From the NCBI GenBank assembly GCA_026388765.1, contig JAPLJC010000097.1, positions 1 through 39,449 of the forward strand: a DNA stretch of 39,449 bases. Reading direction: 5' to 3'. Below, one piece after another: positions 1 to 7,632 of the stretch. Position numbers and translations under genes: made by a program. This DNA comes from Deltaproteobacteria bacterium. GTDB taxonomy: Bacteria > Desulfobacterota > Desulfobaccia > Desulfobaccales > 0-14-0-80-60-11. The notes under the pieces were generated by a model. That model was not told where the DNA came from. It did not search any database and saw only the letters and a program-made list of their open reading frames with translations. How positions within the stretch are numbered: the first letter of the stretch is position 1; each line of letters starts with the position of its first letter.

Positions 1-35
<35 letters not shown>

Positions 36-43
36 GGTTTTGT

Positions 44-1459
44 TTACCACCCCATCGTCAGGTAGTCCTGGATGGAGTTGGCGGCCAGGCGGCCGGCGCC
101 CATGGCCAGGATGACGGTGGCGGAGCCGGTGACGATATCGCCGCCGGCCCAGACCTTCTGTTTCATGGTCTTGCCGGTCTTGGGGTCGGCCACGATGTAG
201 CCCCACTTATTCAGGGCCAGGCCCGGGGTGCTCTTGGTGAGCAGCGGGTTGGAGCCGGAGCCGATGGCGATGACCGCGGTGTCGATCTCCACGGTGAACT
301 CGGAGCCCGGAATCGGAATGGGCCGCCGGCGCCCGGAGGCGTCGGGCTCGCCCAGTTCCTGGCGCAGGCACTCCACCGCGGTGAGCCGGCCCTCGCTGTC
401 GCCCAGGAAGCGCAAGGGGTTGGTGAGCAGCAAGAACTCGACGCCCTCTTCCTCGGCGTGGTGGATTTCCGCCCCACGAGCCGGCAGCTCGTCATGGGAG
501 CGCCGGTAGATGATGTAGGAGTGATCGGCGCCCAGCCGCAGAGCGGTGCGGGCCCCGTCCATGGCGACGTTGCCGCCGCCGAAGGTGGCGACATTCTTGC
601 CTTTGACAATAGGCGTGTCATAGGCGGGGAAGGTATAGGCCTTCATCAGGTTGGAGCGGGTCAGGTATTCGTTGGCCGAATAGACCCCGATGAAGTGCTC
701 GCCGGGAATCTTCAAGAAGACGGGCAGCCCGGCGCCGACGGCCAGGAAAACGGCGTCGAAGTTCTCCAGGAGTTCATCCACGGTTTCCGAACGGCCGATG
801 ACCGCATTGACTTCGATCTTGACCCCCATGCGCTCCAGGAAGTTGCATTCCTGGGCGACGATGGCCTTGGGGAGGCGAAATTCCGGGATGCCATAGAGCA
901 GCACGCCGCCCGGGCCGTGCAGGGCCTCAAACATATGGACCGCATGGCCTTTCTGGATCAGGTCCCCGGCCACGGTCAGGCCGGCGGGGCCGGCGCCCAC
1001 CACGGCCACTTTCTTGCCGGTGGGCTCGGGCTTGGGCGGTAGGATATCTTTGCCGTGCATCCGCTGGTAATCGGCGGCGAAGCGCTCCAGGTTGCCGATG
1101 GCCACCGGGGCGTCTTTTCTGCCGACGATACACAAACCTTCGCATTGAACTTCCTGGGGGCAAACCCGGCCGCACACCGCGGGCAGGGAGTTTTTCTCCC
1201 ACAGTTTGCGGATGGCGCCTTCAAAGTCGCCTTCCTTGATGCATTTGATGAAGGCCGGAATTTCGATTTCCACCGGACAGCCCTGCTTGCAGCGGGGGTC
1301 TTTGCACTGGATGCAGCGCTGGGCTTCCTTCAAGGCCAATTCCTTGGTATAGCCGTGGGGGACTTCCTGGAAATTGCGGGCCCTGACCTTGGGCTCCTGC
1401 TCCGGCATCGGTTGCCTGGGAATCTTTTCTTTCGGGGGAGCTTTGACTTCTTCAGCCAT
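44..1459 (-). CDS. nfnB: NfnB-type / GltA-like FAD- and Fe-S-dependent NADPH oxidoreductase subunit
   Basis: The 471-aa protein belongs to the glutamate-synthase small-subunit (GltD-like) family. An N-terminal domain carries two cysteine sets, C49/C52/C57/C61 and C96/C100/C106/C110, the expected ligands of two [4Fe-4S] clusters. A first dinucleotide fold with GAGPAG near residue 155 should bind FAD, and a second with GGGNVAMDGA near residue 295 should bind NADPH. The gene follows nfnA by 20 nt on the same strand. In the NfnAB complex the large subunit carries the bifurcating FAD and couples NADP reduction to ferredoxin and NADH. The pairing with an NfnA-like partner and the length (NfnB is about 470 aa) favour NfnB over a stand-alone glutamate synthase beta chain, and no large GltB subunit is visible here. 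SudA-type sulfide dehydrogenase is a close relative and cannot be excluded by sequence alone. The cytoplasmic location is inferred. Confidence 0.85.
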   Translation of the reverse strand: MAEEVKAPPKEKIPRQPMPEQEPKVRARNFQEVPHGYTKELALKEAQRCIQCKDPRCKQGCPVEIEIPAFIKCIKEGDFEGAIRKLWEKNSLPAVCGRVCPQEVQCEGLCIVGRKDAPVAIGNLERFAADYQRMHGKDILPPKPEPTGKKVAVVGAGPAGLTVAGDLIQKGHAVHMFEALHGPGGVLLYGIPEFRLPKAIVAQECNFLERMGVKIEVNAVIGRSETVDELLENFDAVFLAVGAGLPVFLKIPGEHFIGVYSANEYLTRSNLMKAYTFPAYDTPIVKGKNVATFGGGNVAMDGARTALRLGADHSYIIYRRSHDELPARGAEIHHAEEEGVEFLLLTNPLRFLGDSEGRLTAVECLRQELGEPDASGRRRPIPIPGSEFTVEIDTAVIAIGSGSNPLLTKSTPGLALNKWGYIVADPKTGKTMKQKVWAGGDIVTGSATVILAMGAGRLAANSIQDYLTMGW

Positions 1460-1479
1460 TATCGTATCTCCTTCTTAAC

Positions 1480-2352
1480 TTAAGGCCTGGGCGCGGAGCC
1501 AGGGGTGCCGCAGGAGCAGGTGGTGGGTGCGCCTTTGTACTCATCATAAGAGAGTTTTTCTTCGGCGCAGTAGGATTTGAGGCGCAGGGTCAGCTCCTCG
1601 AAGTCGGTGGCATGGCCGTCGAATTCCGGGCCGTCCACGCAGGCGAACTGCATCTTGCCGTCCACCTTAACCCGGCAACAGCCGCACATCCCGGTGCCAT
1701 CCACCATGATGGGGTTGAGGCTCACCAGGGTCTTGACCCCGAACTCCTTGGTCACCTTGCAGCAGAACTTCATCATCGGCACCGGGCCGATGCACACCGC
1801 CAGCTTGATGTCCTTATCACTCTCCAGGGTCTCCCGCAGCTTGTCGGTGACGAAGCCCTTGTGGCCGTAGGTGCCGTCGTCGGTGCAGACCATCAGGTTA
1901 TCGGAGGCGACCTTCATCCGGTCTTCCATGATGAGCAGGTCTTTACTGCGGGCCCCGATCACGGAATAGACGTAGTTGCCGGCCTGCTTCAGGCCCCGGG
2001 CGATGGGGTGCAGCACGGCGATGCCGGTGCCGCCGCCGACGCAGATCACCTTGCCGACATTATCCAGGTGGGTGGGTTGTCCCAGGGGGCCGATAACGTC
2101 CAAATATCCCTGGCCGACCTGCAAGGTCTTGAATAGGGCAGTGCTTTTGCCCACTACCATGTAGATGATGTTGATCAGGCCCTTGGCCGGGTCGGTGTCC
2201 GCCATCGTCAGAGGGATGCGTTCCCCGGTCTCGTTAGCCCTGAGGATGACGAACTGCCCGGGTTTGGCCTTCTGCGCAATTTTAGGGGCCTTGATCCAAT
2301 TGCTGACGATCGTCCCCTGGGCCATTTCCTGGCGTTCCACTATCTCGAACAT
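1480..2352 (-). CDS. nfnA: NfnA-type FAD / [2Fe-2S] subunit (dihydroorotate dehydrogenase electron-transfer family)
   Basis: The frame is open further upstream, but the start is placed at the ATG at 2352, which has a GGAGAGG Shine-Dalgarno sequence. This gives 290 aa, close to the usual 280 for NfnA. The N-terminus is a ferredoxin-reductase-like FAD barrel with RIPLTM near residue 45. An NAD-binding fold follows with VGGGTGIA near residue 105. Near the C-terminus is a [2Fe-2S] ligand cluster with DGTGMCGCC (D219, C223, C226) and C238; family members are reported to use one Asp and three Cys. The tail ends in a CSCG motif of unknown role. The likely task is NAD(H)-linked electron transfer to NfnB in electron-bifurcating transhydrogenation. 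It is cotranscribed with nfnB. A CRP/FNR-like palindrome lies 133-150 nt upstream. Confidence 0.85.
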   Translation of the reverse strand: MFEIVERQEMAQGTIVSNWIKAPKIAQKAKPGQFVILRANETGERIPLTMADTDPAKGLINIIYMVVGKSTALFKTLQVGQGYLDVIGPLGQPTHLDNVGKVICVGGGTGIAVLHPIARGLKQAGNYVYSVIGARSKDLLIMEDRMKVASDNLMVCTDDGTYGHKGFVTDKLRETLESDKDIKLAVCIGPVPMMKFCCKVTKEFGVKTLVSLNPIMVDGTGMCGCCRVKVDGKMQFACVDGPEFDGHATDFEELTLRLKSYCAEEKLSYDEYKGAPTTCSCGTPGSAPRP

Positions 2353-2484
2353 AAGAACCTCTCCTCTTAAAAGAAACTTCGGGAAAAATTTATTGCCGCC
2401 GCCACCGCCTGCCGGCCCGTAGCTGCGCCAGCCTTGGTCTCTGCTAAATCCAATGTTTTTTACCACGGCCGGGGGGAAAGACGC

Positions 2485-2502
2485 AAGTGATAAATATCAC
2501 AA
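2485..2502. promoter_or_regulatory. CRP/FNR-family (HcpR-like) palindromic operator upstream of nfnAB
   Basis: Read on the minus strand the site is TTGTGA-TATTTA-TCACTT, a 6-nt spaced inverted repeat with the TGTGA/TCAC half-sites of the CRP/FNR superfamily. Regulators such as HcpR in sulfate reducers recognise this type of sequence, which is family knowledge. The site lies 133 nt or more upstream of the nfnA ATG, on the promoter side. The regulator is not encoded in this window, so the assignment is inference. Confidence 0.45.
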
Positions 2503-2505
2503 AAG

Positions 2506-2526
2506 CAGTTTTCAGTTTTCAGTTTT
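2506..2526. repeat. Three tandem copies of CAGTTTT
   Basis: The 7-nt unit CAGTTTT occurs three times head to tail between the operator-like palindrome and the brnTA genes. The region from 2353 to 2645 contains no credible gene. Confidence 0.9.
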
Positions 2527-2578
2527 CGGTAAGGAGCAGGGAGCTTGGCGGCGGGGAGGGGGACAACTGTTCAGTGGC

Positions 2579-2595
2579 ATAGGCGTCCCGCCTAT
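2579..2595. repeat. Small palindrome (REP-like hairpin)
   Basis: ATAGGCG and CGCCTAT form a perfect 7-bp stem around TCC. It resembles the other dispersed palindromes of the window and lies downstream of brnA. No T run follows, so it is not called a terminator. Confidence 0.5.
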
Positions 2596-2645
2596 AGGGA
2601 GCGTTTCACGCACCATGATCGGCGCGTGAGACTCGCCTTACAGTC

Positions 2646-2918
2646 CTAAGCCCGATTGCGGGCCTCCTTGTAGGCCCGCAGGACGGCGTTAATCCGGCTT
2701 TGATAGCCTTTGCCTTGTGACTTGAACCAATCCAACACTTCCCGGTCTAGACGGATGGTCACTTGGGCCTTGGGCTCCGCTCGCTTGACCACCGCTTTGT
2801 CCCAGAACTCTTCCCCTAAAGCGCTCAGATCAGGAATCTCGGAATAATCGATATCTTCGTCTTTCAGGGCATCAATCCTGGCCAAGTCGCTTTTGATAGA
2901 TTTTTTGCTCCCTTGCAT
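2646..2918 (-). CDS. brnA: BrnA-family antitoxin / autorepressor
   Basis: The protein is 90 aa. The C-terminal half (QVTIRLDREVLDWFK, then a helix ending in NAVLRAYKEA) is the ribbon-helix-helix DNA-binding fold of BrnA antitoxins. The acidic N-terminal half should wrap the toxin. The reading frame overlaps the 3' end of brnT by 47 nt, the usual toxin-first order in brnTA modules, so translation is probably coupled. In known systems BrnA neutralises the BrnT ribonuclease and represses the shared promoter. The assignment rests on family resemblance plus gene pairing. Confidence 0.88.
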   Translation of the reverse strand: MQGSKKSIKSDLARIDALKDEDIDYSEIPDLSALGEEFWDKAVVKRAEPKAQVTIRLDREVLDWFKSQGKGYQSRINAVLRAYKEARNRA

Positions 2919-3150
2919 TGGCTTTCCTCATCGAAATTATTCGGGTTTTCCCCGCCCTATCGACCTGCACCACAACCACCACTCTCCCCTCCAAACTTCC
3001 CAGGGTAATCAGGCGATCTTCCCCATAATTATAGCGCTCATCGGGGATGGTTACGGTGTCCCCGGCAAAGATTTGCCAGACGTCTTCAAAAGAGAGGCCA
3101 TGTTTCTCTAAATTTGCCCGGCACTTCTCCTCATCCCATTCAGCCTGCAT
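2872..3150 (-). CDS. brnT: BrnT-family ribonuclease toxin
   Basis: The 92-aa protein begins with the typical BrnT opening (EWDEEKCRANLEKHGLSFED) and continues with the DERYNYGEDRLITLG and RIISMRKANAREQKIY blocks of the family. BrnT is a RelE-like fold ribonuclease that stops translation when free of BrnA. The ATG at 3150 matches the start of homologues. There is no Shine-Dalgarno sequence, and a consensus promoter -10 box ends only 5 nt before this ATG, so the mRNA is probably leaderless. The gene is intact, with the expected catalytic-face Asp/Arg/His-rich residues, but activity is untested. Confidence 0.88.
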   Translation of the reverse strand: MQAEWDEEKCRANLEKHGLSFEDVWQIFAGDTVTIPDERYNYGEDRLITLGSLEGRVVVVVQVDRAGKTRIISMRKANAREQKIYQKRLGQD

Positions 3151-3155
3151 AATAA

Positions 3156-3184
3156 ATTGTAATTACATTGTGTAACTCTGTCAA
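3156..3184 (-). promoter_or_regulatory. brnTA promoter with overlapping operator palindrome
   Basis: On the minus strand a perfect -35 TTGACA (3184-3179), a 17-nt spacer and -10 TACAAT (3161-3156) precede the brnT ATG. The spacer and -10 contain TTACA-CAA-TGTAA and TGTAATTACA inverted repeats, a plausible BrnA operator that would block RNA polymerase. The -10 ends 5 nt from the ATG. Confidence 0.75.
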
Positions 3185-3196
3185 ACCTTCTGACAG

Positions 3197-3239
3197 AAAA
3201 AACCGGCTTCCCGGGGCTTAGGCCTGGGGAAGCCGGTTT
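3197..3239 (-). terminator. Intrinsic terminator of fhs
   Basis: A 13-bp perfect stem (GGGAAGCCGGTTT at 3227-3239 paired with 3200-3212) is followed, in the minus-strand transcript, by a run of six U. It lies 40 nt past the fhs stop codon and just before the brnT promoter, separating the two units. Confidence 0.88.
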
Positions 3240-3247
3240 GGCGTTGC

Positions 3248-3271
3248 ATCAGGTGGGAAGGGCCCACCCTA
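3248..3271. repeat. REP-like palindrome downstream of fhs
   Basis: GGTGGGAAGGGCCCACCCTACAG is an inverted repeat with the CCCTAC tail shared by the repeats around the RAYT gene. It lies between the fhs stop codon and its terminator. Confidence 0.45.
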
Positions 3272-3279
3272 CAGTTTAC

Positions 3280-5064
3280 TTAGAACAGGCCGGTGACTTT
3301 ACCGGTCTTGACATCCACGTCGACACGGCGGTAGGCCGGGTCGGAGCCGGTGCCGGGCATCAGCGAGATGGCGCCGCACACCGGGCAGATGAACTTGGCG
3401 CCGCCGTAGATCAGGAAGTCACGGACGGGCAGCCGCCAACCCTTCGGGGTGCCTTTCTTAGTGGGATCAGCGGTCAGGGACAGGTGCGTCTTGACCATCA
3501 TGGTGGCGTATTCGTTGTACTTGGGATCGGCCTCAAAGCGTTTGGCCTTGGCCACGGCTTCGGGGGCGAAGTCGACGCCGTCGGCGCCGTACACTTCCTT
3601 GGCGATCATCTCAACGCGCTTGCGCAGCGGCAGCTCATTGGGATAGAGGAACTTAAACTTCGGGGTATCTTTGCAGGCGTCGATAACCGCGTCGGCAAAT
3701 TCCAGGGCGCCTTCGCCGCCGAACTGCCAATGCTTGGACACCGCCACCCGGGCGCCTTCGGCCTCGCATACCCGGCGGACCAGGTCATGCTCTTCCTTGG
3801 AGTCGAAATGGAAGGCGTTGATGCAGACCACCGGATTGATGCCGGATTTTTTGATGGTGCGGATGTGATGCACCGCGTTCTGGACGCCGTCTTCCAGCCA
3901 TTTAAAGTTTTCTTTCGTGGCCTCGAAATATTGTTTGGGGACGGGTCTGCCCGGCGGGCACGGCAGGGCGCCGGCGTTGACCCCATGGTGCTTCAGGCCC
4001 CGGATCGTGGTGGTCAGCACCGACACGTGGGGGATGAGACCGCTAAAGCGGCATTTGACGTTCCAGAACTTCTCGAAGCCGATGTCGGCGCCGAAGCCGG
4101 ACTCGGTGACGTGGTAGTCGAAGAGCTTCAGGCCGATCTGGTCGGCGACGATGGAGGACTGGCCTACGGCGATGTTGGCGAAGGGGCCGGCATGCACGAA
4201 GCAGGGCTGCTTCTCCACGGTCTGCATCAGGGTGGGGTTGATGGAGGGCAGCATCCAGGCCATCATGGCGTTGCCTACTTCCAGGTCGCCGGTGGTCACG
4301 GGGTTGCCCTGCTTGTCGTAAGCCACCACGATTTCGTTGAGCCGTTTTTTGAAGTCCGCCAGGCCGTTAAAGATGGCGAGGATGGCCATGACTTCCGAGG
4401 ACACGGCGATGCCGGTCTTGGAATCCATCAAGAAGCCGTCCATCTTGCCGCCGCGGCCGATGGTGATATGGCGCAGGGCCTGGGCGCAGAAGTCCAGGAT
4501 CCAGCCCATTTCAAAATTTTTCGGATCCATGTTCAGGCGCTTCAGTTTCCGCTTGGCCAACTGATCGTCGTTGTAGTTAAATTCGTGCTGCATCCGGGCG
4601 GTGGCGGCCACCATGGCCAGGTTGTGGGCGTTCATGATGTTGTTGATGTCGCCGGTGAGGCCCAGGGAGAACTCGGTCATGGGGATCAGCAGCGAGATGC
4701 CGCCGCCGGCCGCGGTGCCCTTGATGTTCATGGTGGGGCCGCCGGAAGGCTGGCGGATGCAGCCGCCCACGTTCATGCCCCGTTTGCCCAGGCCCTCGAT
4801 CAAGCCCATGGAGGTGGTGGATTTGCCTTCCCCCAGGGGAGTGGGGGTGATGGCGGTGACTTCGATGTACTTGCCGTCGGGTTTGCTTTTCAGGCGCTCC
4901 AGGCACTTCACGTAGTCAACGCGGCCGATTTTCTGGCCGTGGGGGATGCGCTCCTCTTTAGGGATTCCCAGTTTATCGCACATTGCGTCAAAGGGGATCA
5001 TCTCCGCTTCGGCGATTTCGGCAATCTGCCAGTCAGCCTGTTTAACCGGATCATACTTCGCCAT
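3280..5064 (-). CDS. fhs: Formate--tetrahydrofolate ligase (formyl-THF synthetase)
   Basis: This enzyme makes 10-formyl-THF from formate, THF and ATP, or runs in reverse when acetate is oxidised. A GTG lies 6 nt upstream, but AGGAGG is spaced 8 nt from the ATG at 5064 and only 2 nt from the GTG, so the ATG start is chosen (594 aa). The P-loop TPLGEGKST spans residues 75-83. Downstream blocks include [21 protein letters not shown], the [16 protein letters not shown] region and the C-terminal [12 protein letters not shown] block. The family norm is about 560 aa, so this is a slightly longer version with a CPVCG motif near the C-terminus that might bind metal. Transcription starts from a promoter divergent to metV-metF, consistent with a shared role in the Wood-Ljungdahl methyl branch. 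Confidence 0.95.
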   Translation of the reverse strand: MAKYDPVKQADWQIAEIAEAEMIPFDAMCDKLGIPKEERIPHGQKIGRVDYVKCLERLKSKPDGKYIEVTAITPTPLGEGKSTTSMGLIEGLGKRGMNVGGCIRQPSGGPTMNIKGTAAGGGISLLIPMTEFSLGLTGDINNIMNAHNLAMVAATARMQHEFNYNDDQLAKRKLKRLNMDPKNFEMGWILDFCAQALRHITIGRGGKMDGFLMDSKTGIAVSSEVMAILAIFNGLADFKKRLNEIVVAYDKQGNPVTTGDLEVGNAMMAWMLPSINPTLMQTVEKQPCFVHAGPFANIAVGQSSIVADQIGLKLFDYHVTESGFGADIGFEKFWNVKCRFSGLIPHVSVLTTTIRGLKHHGVNAGALPCPPGRPVPKQYFEATKENFKWLEDGVQNAVHHIRTIKKSGINPVVCINAFHFDSKEEHDLVRRVCEAEGARVAVSKHWQFGGEGALEFADAVIDACKDTPKFKFLYPNELPLRKRVEMIAKEVYGADGVDFAPEAVAKAKRFEADPKYNEYATMMVKTHLSLTADPTKKGTPKGWRLPVRDFLIYGGAKFICPVCGAISLMPGTGSDPAYRRVDVDVKTGKVTGLF

Positions 5065-5087
5065 AAACACAGCCTCCTTAAGGTTGT

Positions 5088-5116
5088 ATAATAATTGACT
5101 TTTTCCCGGACATCAA
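5088..5116 (-). promoter_or_regulatory. Promoter of fhs
   Basis: On the minus strand TTGATG (5116-5111), a 17-nt spacer and TATTAT (5093-5088) lie 24 nt before the fhs ATG, with the AAGGAGG ribosome site in between. Confidence 0.6.
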
Positions 5117-5295
5117 GAAATGGCCGGGGTTTATTGCAAAGTATACCCTAGGGCGGATTCCCTCTTGGATGGAGTCACGCCAGGGCTCATACTTTTTTTC
5201 ACATAGTCCCCCTTTTAAACGACGGTCAAAAGTTTGTCAATAAATTTTTTACTCTGCCAAAACCACTGGGGCAAAAATCCGGGGGATTTTTCTAT
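5117..5295. other. Intergenic control region between divergent fhs and metVF
   Basis: Together with the two promoters this 447-nt gap (5065-5511) carries no gene. It contains a small hairpin (AAAAATCC/GGATTTTT around GGG at 5273-5291) directly upstream of the metV -35 box. A shared regulator could act here, but no convincing operator was identified. Confidence 0.6.
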
Positions 5296-5324
5296 TTGAC
5301 AACCCCTTTGTTTCGCCATAAGAT
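5296..5324 (+). promoter_or_regulatory. Promoter of metV-metF
   Basis: TTGACA at 5296-5301, a 17-nt spacer and TAAGAT at 5319-5324 form a near-consensus sigma-70 promoter. It gives an untranslated leader of about 180 nt. An imperfect 10-bp hairpin (about 5353-5385) lies in this leader, so post-initiation control is possible but unproven. Confidence 0.7.
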
Positions 5325-5511
5325 TAAGTGAATAGAAGTACAAATCTTACAAAGGCCCGATCCTGAATTTTTCGGATTCGGCCCGGTGGATTGGAATTTT
5401 CCCCACCCCGCGGCCGGTTGGCGCGGCGGTCCCGCACTGCGTTTAGAAAAAGTGAGGGGAAGGCGGCAGTCCTTTTTTTTTGCTCCGGAAAAATGGGAGA
5501 GGAGGACCCTT

Positions 5512-6183
5512 ATGGTTATTGCGGAATCCAAACCGCTGGCAGAAATCCTGGACATGATCAAGGATTTTAAAAAGATAGTGGTGGCAGGCTGCAAGGGCTG
5601 CGTCACCGTCTGTTGCGCGGGGGGCGAGAAGGAGGTGGCCATCCTGGCCTCCGAGCTCCGTATTGCCCGCAAGGCCGCCGGCAACGAGCTGGAGGTCAAG
5701 GAATATACCTGCGAACGGCAGTGCGACCCGGAATACATTGAGCCCCTGGATGACCTGGTGGCCGACGCCGACGCCGTGCTCTCCATCGCCTGCAGTGTCG
5801 GGCCTCAATACGTGGCGGCCCGCTATCCCTACCTCCGGGTCTATCCCGGCCTCAACACCACCAGCATCGGCGGCGCCGTGGAGCACGGGGTCTGGACGGA
5901 ATTCTGCCAGGCCTGCGGCAGTTGCATCATCGGTAATTTCGGCGGGCTGTGCCCCATCACCCGGTGCGCCAAGCAACTGCTCAACGGCCCCTGCGGCGGC
6001 TCAAGCGAGGGCATCTGCGAAGTGGGCAAAGGCAGCATCCCCTGCATCTGGCAGCTTATTTACGATCGCCTGAAGAACCTGGGTGAGCTTCATAAACTCA
6101 CCGAAGTTCAGTTATATAAGAATTGGTCCACCAGCCGCGACGGCGGGCTGCGCACCACGACACGGGAGGAGTTGAAACAATGA
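5512..6183 (+). CDS. metV: MetV-like methylene-THF reductase partner (MTHFR C-terminal family)
   Basis: The frame is open upstream to 5386, but the ATG at 5512 has a strong GGAGGA site 6-8 nt before it, giving 223 aa. The protein is cysteine-rich: AGCKGCVTVCCAGG near residue 25, YTCERQC near 65, and a C-terminal block CQACGSCIIGNFGGLCPITRC. These are hallmarks of the MTHFR_C (MetV) family, which binds zinc and/or Fe-S clusters. MetV forms a complex with MetF in acetogens and some delta-type bacteria and probably brings electrons to its flavin from a donor other than NAD(P)H. The stop codon overlaps the metF start (ATGA), so the two are translationally coupled. Confidence 0.88.
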   Translation: MVIAESKPLAEILDMIKDFKKIVVAGCKGCVTVCCAGGEKEVAILASELRIARKAAGNELEVKEYTCERQCDPEYIEPLDDLVADADAVLSIACSVGPQYVAARYPYLRVYPGLNTTSIGGAVEHGVWTEFCQACGSCIIGNFGGLCPITRCAKQLLNGPCGGSSEGICEVGKGSIPCIWQLIYDRLKNLGELHKLTEVQLYKNWSTSRDGGLRTTTREELKQ

Positions 6184-7124
6184 CCGCCGAATATTCCGCG
6201 GGAAGCAAACTGGAAAAAATCTTCAAAAGCGGCCAGAAGGCCGTCACCGGCGAATGCGGCCCGCCCCGGGGCACCGACGTCGAGCATTTCAAGAAAAAGG
6301 CCGCTTTCTTGAAAGGCAACGTCGACGCGGTGAACGTCACCGACAACCAGACCGCGGTGGTGCGCTTCTGTTCCATGGCCGCCGCCAAGCTCCTCCTGGA
6401 AATGGGCCAGGAGCCGGTGATGCAGATGGTCACCCGGGACATGAACCGCATCGGCCTCCAGAGCAACATCCTGGGCGCCGCCGCCCTGGGCATCAAGAAC
6501 CTGCTGTGCCTCACCGGCGACCACCAGTCCTTCGGCGACAATCCCCAGGCCAAGAACGTCCACGACATGGACTCCATCATGCTGGCCCACACGCTGAAAA
6601 ATATGCGGGATGAGGGCAAGATGGTGAGCGGCACCGAGTGTCAGGGCCGGCCCCGGATGTTCATCGGCGCCGCGGCCAACCCCTTCGCCGATCCCCAGGA
6701 ATTCCGGGTGGTGCGGATGGGCAAAAAGATCGCCGCCGGGGTCCAGTTCATCCAGACCCAGTGCATCTATAACATGGAGCGCTGGCGGAAGTTCATGGAA
6801 ATGGCCAATGACATGGGCCTCACCGAAAAGTGCTTCATCATGGCCGGCATCACCCCGCTCAAGTCCGTCGGTATGGCCAACTACATGAAGAAATTCGTCC
6901 CCGGCCTGGACGTGCCCGATTCCTATATTACCCGCCTCAAGGGCGTGCCCAAGGACAAGGTGGCCGCCGAGGGCATCAAGATTGCGGTGGAGCAGATCCA
7001 GGAGTGCCTGGCCATGAAGGGCGTCGCCGGCATCCACCTCATGGCCATCGAATGGGAAGACCACGTCCCGGAGATCGTCAAGGCCGCGGGACTCCTGCCC
7101 CGGCCGGTAGTGGAGGCGGATTGA
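6180..7124 (+). CDS. metF: 5,10-methylene-tetrahydrofolate reductase
   Basis: The ATG at 6180 overlaps the metV stop and is preceded by GGAGGAG, which outranks the longer open frame to 6123. The product is 314 aa, the usual size of bacterial MetF. TIM-barrel markers include TGECGPPRGTD near residue 20, the NVTDNQTAVVR strand near 50, CLTGDHQSFGD near 110, and QFIQTQCIYNME near 185. It interconverts methylene-THF and methyl-THF with FAD. In this setting (MetV upstream, Fhs divergent) the likely role is in the methyl branch of the Wood-Ljungdahl pathway as well as methionine supply. A strong terminator follows. Confidence 0.94.
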   Translation: MTAEYSAGSKLEKIFKSGQKAVTGECGPPRGTDVEHFKKKAAFLKGNVDAVNVTDNQTAVVRFCSMAAAKLLLEMGQEPVMQMVTRDMNRIGLQSNILGAAALGIKNLLCLTGDHQSFGDNPQAKNVHDMDSIMLAHTLKNMRDEGKMVSGTECQGRPRMFIGAAANPFADPQEFRVVRMGKKIAAGVQFIQTQCIYNMERWRKFMEMANDMGLTEKCFIMAGITPLKSVGMANYMKKFVPGLDVPDSYITRLKGVPKDKVAAEGIKIAVEQIQECLAMKGVAGIHLMAIEWEDHVPEIVKAAGLLPRPVVEAD

Positions 7125-7154
7125 CAGCCTAACCGGTAAAATTTGACCACCGCA

Positions 7155-7182
7155 AAGCCCGGTCCTTGACCGGGCTTTTTTT
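7155..7182 (+). terminator. Intrinsic terminator of metV-metF
   Basis: A 10-bp perfect stem (7155-7164 with 7168-7177, loop CTT) ends in a run of seven T. It lies about 30 nt past the metF stop codon. Confidence 0.92.
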
Positions 7183-7232
7183 ATGGAGCAAATTACAGTA
7201 AAGTGGGAGATGAGTGGAGCGGGGATGATAAA

Positions 7233-7328
7233 ATGAAATTGGTAGGGCCGGACGCGATCCCGGCGGCCCAACTCATCAGCGGCCACCTCGAGGGCAAGCG
7301 CCGGGCCCTGGGTCTGGAAGCACGCTGA
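7233..7328 (+). CDS. Possible 31-residue peptide or gene remnant
   Basis: A short frame, ATG at 7233 to TGA at 7328, encodes 31 residues beginning MKLVGPDAIPAAQLISGHL. A weak purine-rich stretch (GAGCGGGG) lies upstream. It ends 15 nt before the next gene. No family is recognised. It may be a leader peptide, a decayed gene end or chance. Confidence 0.2.
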   Translation: MKLVGPDAIPAAQLISGHLEGKRRALGLEAR

Positions 7329-7343
7329 GGCGGGGAAACTCAC

Positions 7344-7574
7344 ATGACCAATGAAATCAATAAGCTAGGGCCTAAAGACTTTATCACCGGCTGCCTGGTA
7401 ATCGTCGTAGCCATCTTTATGGTTCCTTTACTGGTACTTATCTTTAAGGTAAGCGTTTATCTGGCCATATTCATTGGAGTGGTAGTGGCCGTCCTTTTAG
7501 GCATTGCCCTGTTGGGGAGAGTGATAAGACTTATCTTTTTCCGAAGCCGCGCCGATGATCAGAATCAAAGCTAA
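7344..7574 (+). CDS. Small membrane protein, two predicted transmembrane helices
   Basis: The 76-aa protein has a short polar N-terminus and two hydrophobic segments, approximately residues 15-36 and 38-60. These are followed by a basic cytoplasmic-type tail (RVIRLIFFRSRADDQNQS). By the positive-inside rule both ends probably face the cytoplasm. No known family is recognised and no function is proposed. It sits between the metF terminator and the trxA promoter, so it is likely its own unit. The Shine-Dalgarno sequence is poor (GGCGGGG, 9-15 nt upstream). Confidence 0.6.
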   Translation: MTNEINKLGPKDFITGCLVIVVAIFMVPLLVLIFKVSVYLAIFIGVVVAVLLGIALLGRVIRLIFFRSRADDQNQS

Positions 7575-7632
7575 CCTATGACTCTGGCTCATTTCCCTAT
7601 GCAGCTTCAGACCCCTCGCCCCGCAAAAGTCA

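Noticed and set aside
3238-5091. 617-codon open frame on the plus strand across fhs
   Set aside because: It lies fully antisense to fhs, is rich in Gly, His, Val and Gln from reversed codons, has no ribosome site and matches no family. A high-GC antisense artefact.
7183-7236. 17-codon frame (ATG 7183) overlapping the 31-codon frame
   Set aside because: It starts at the edge of the metF terminator T run, has no ribosome site and no recognisable content.
6108-7343. 411-codon minus-strand frame over metF
   Set aside because: Antisense to metF and covers its terminator; His/Asp-rich composition typical of a shadow frame.
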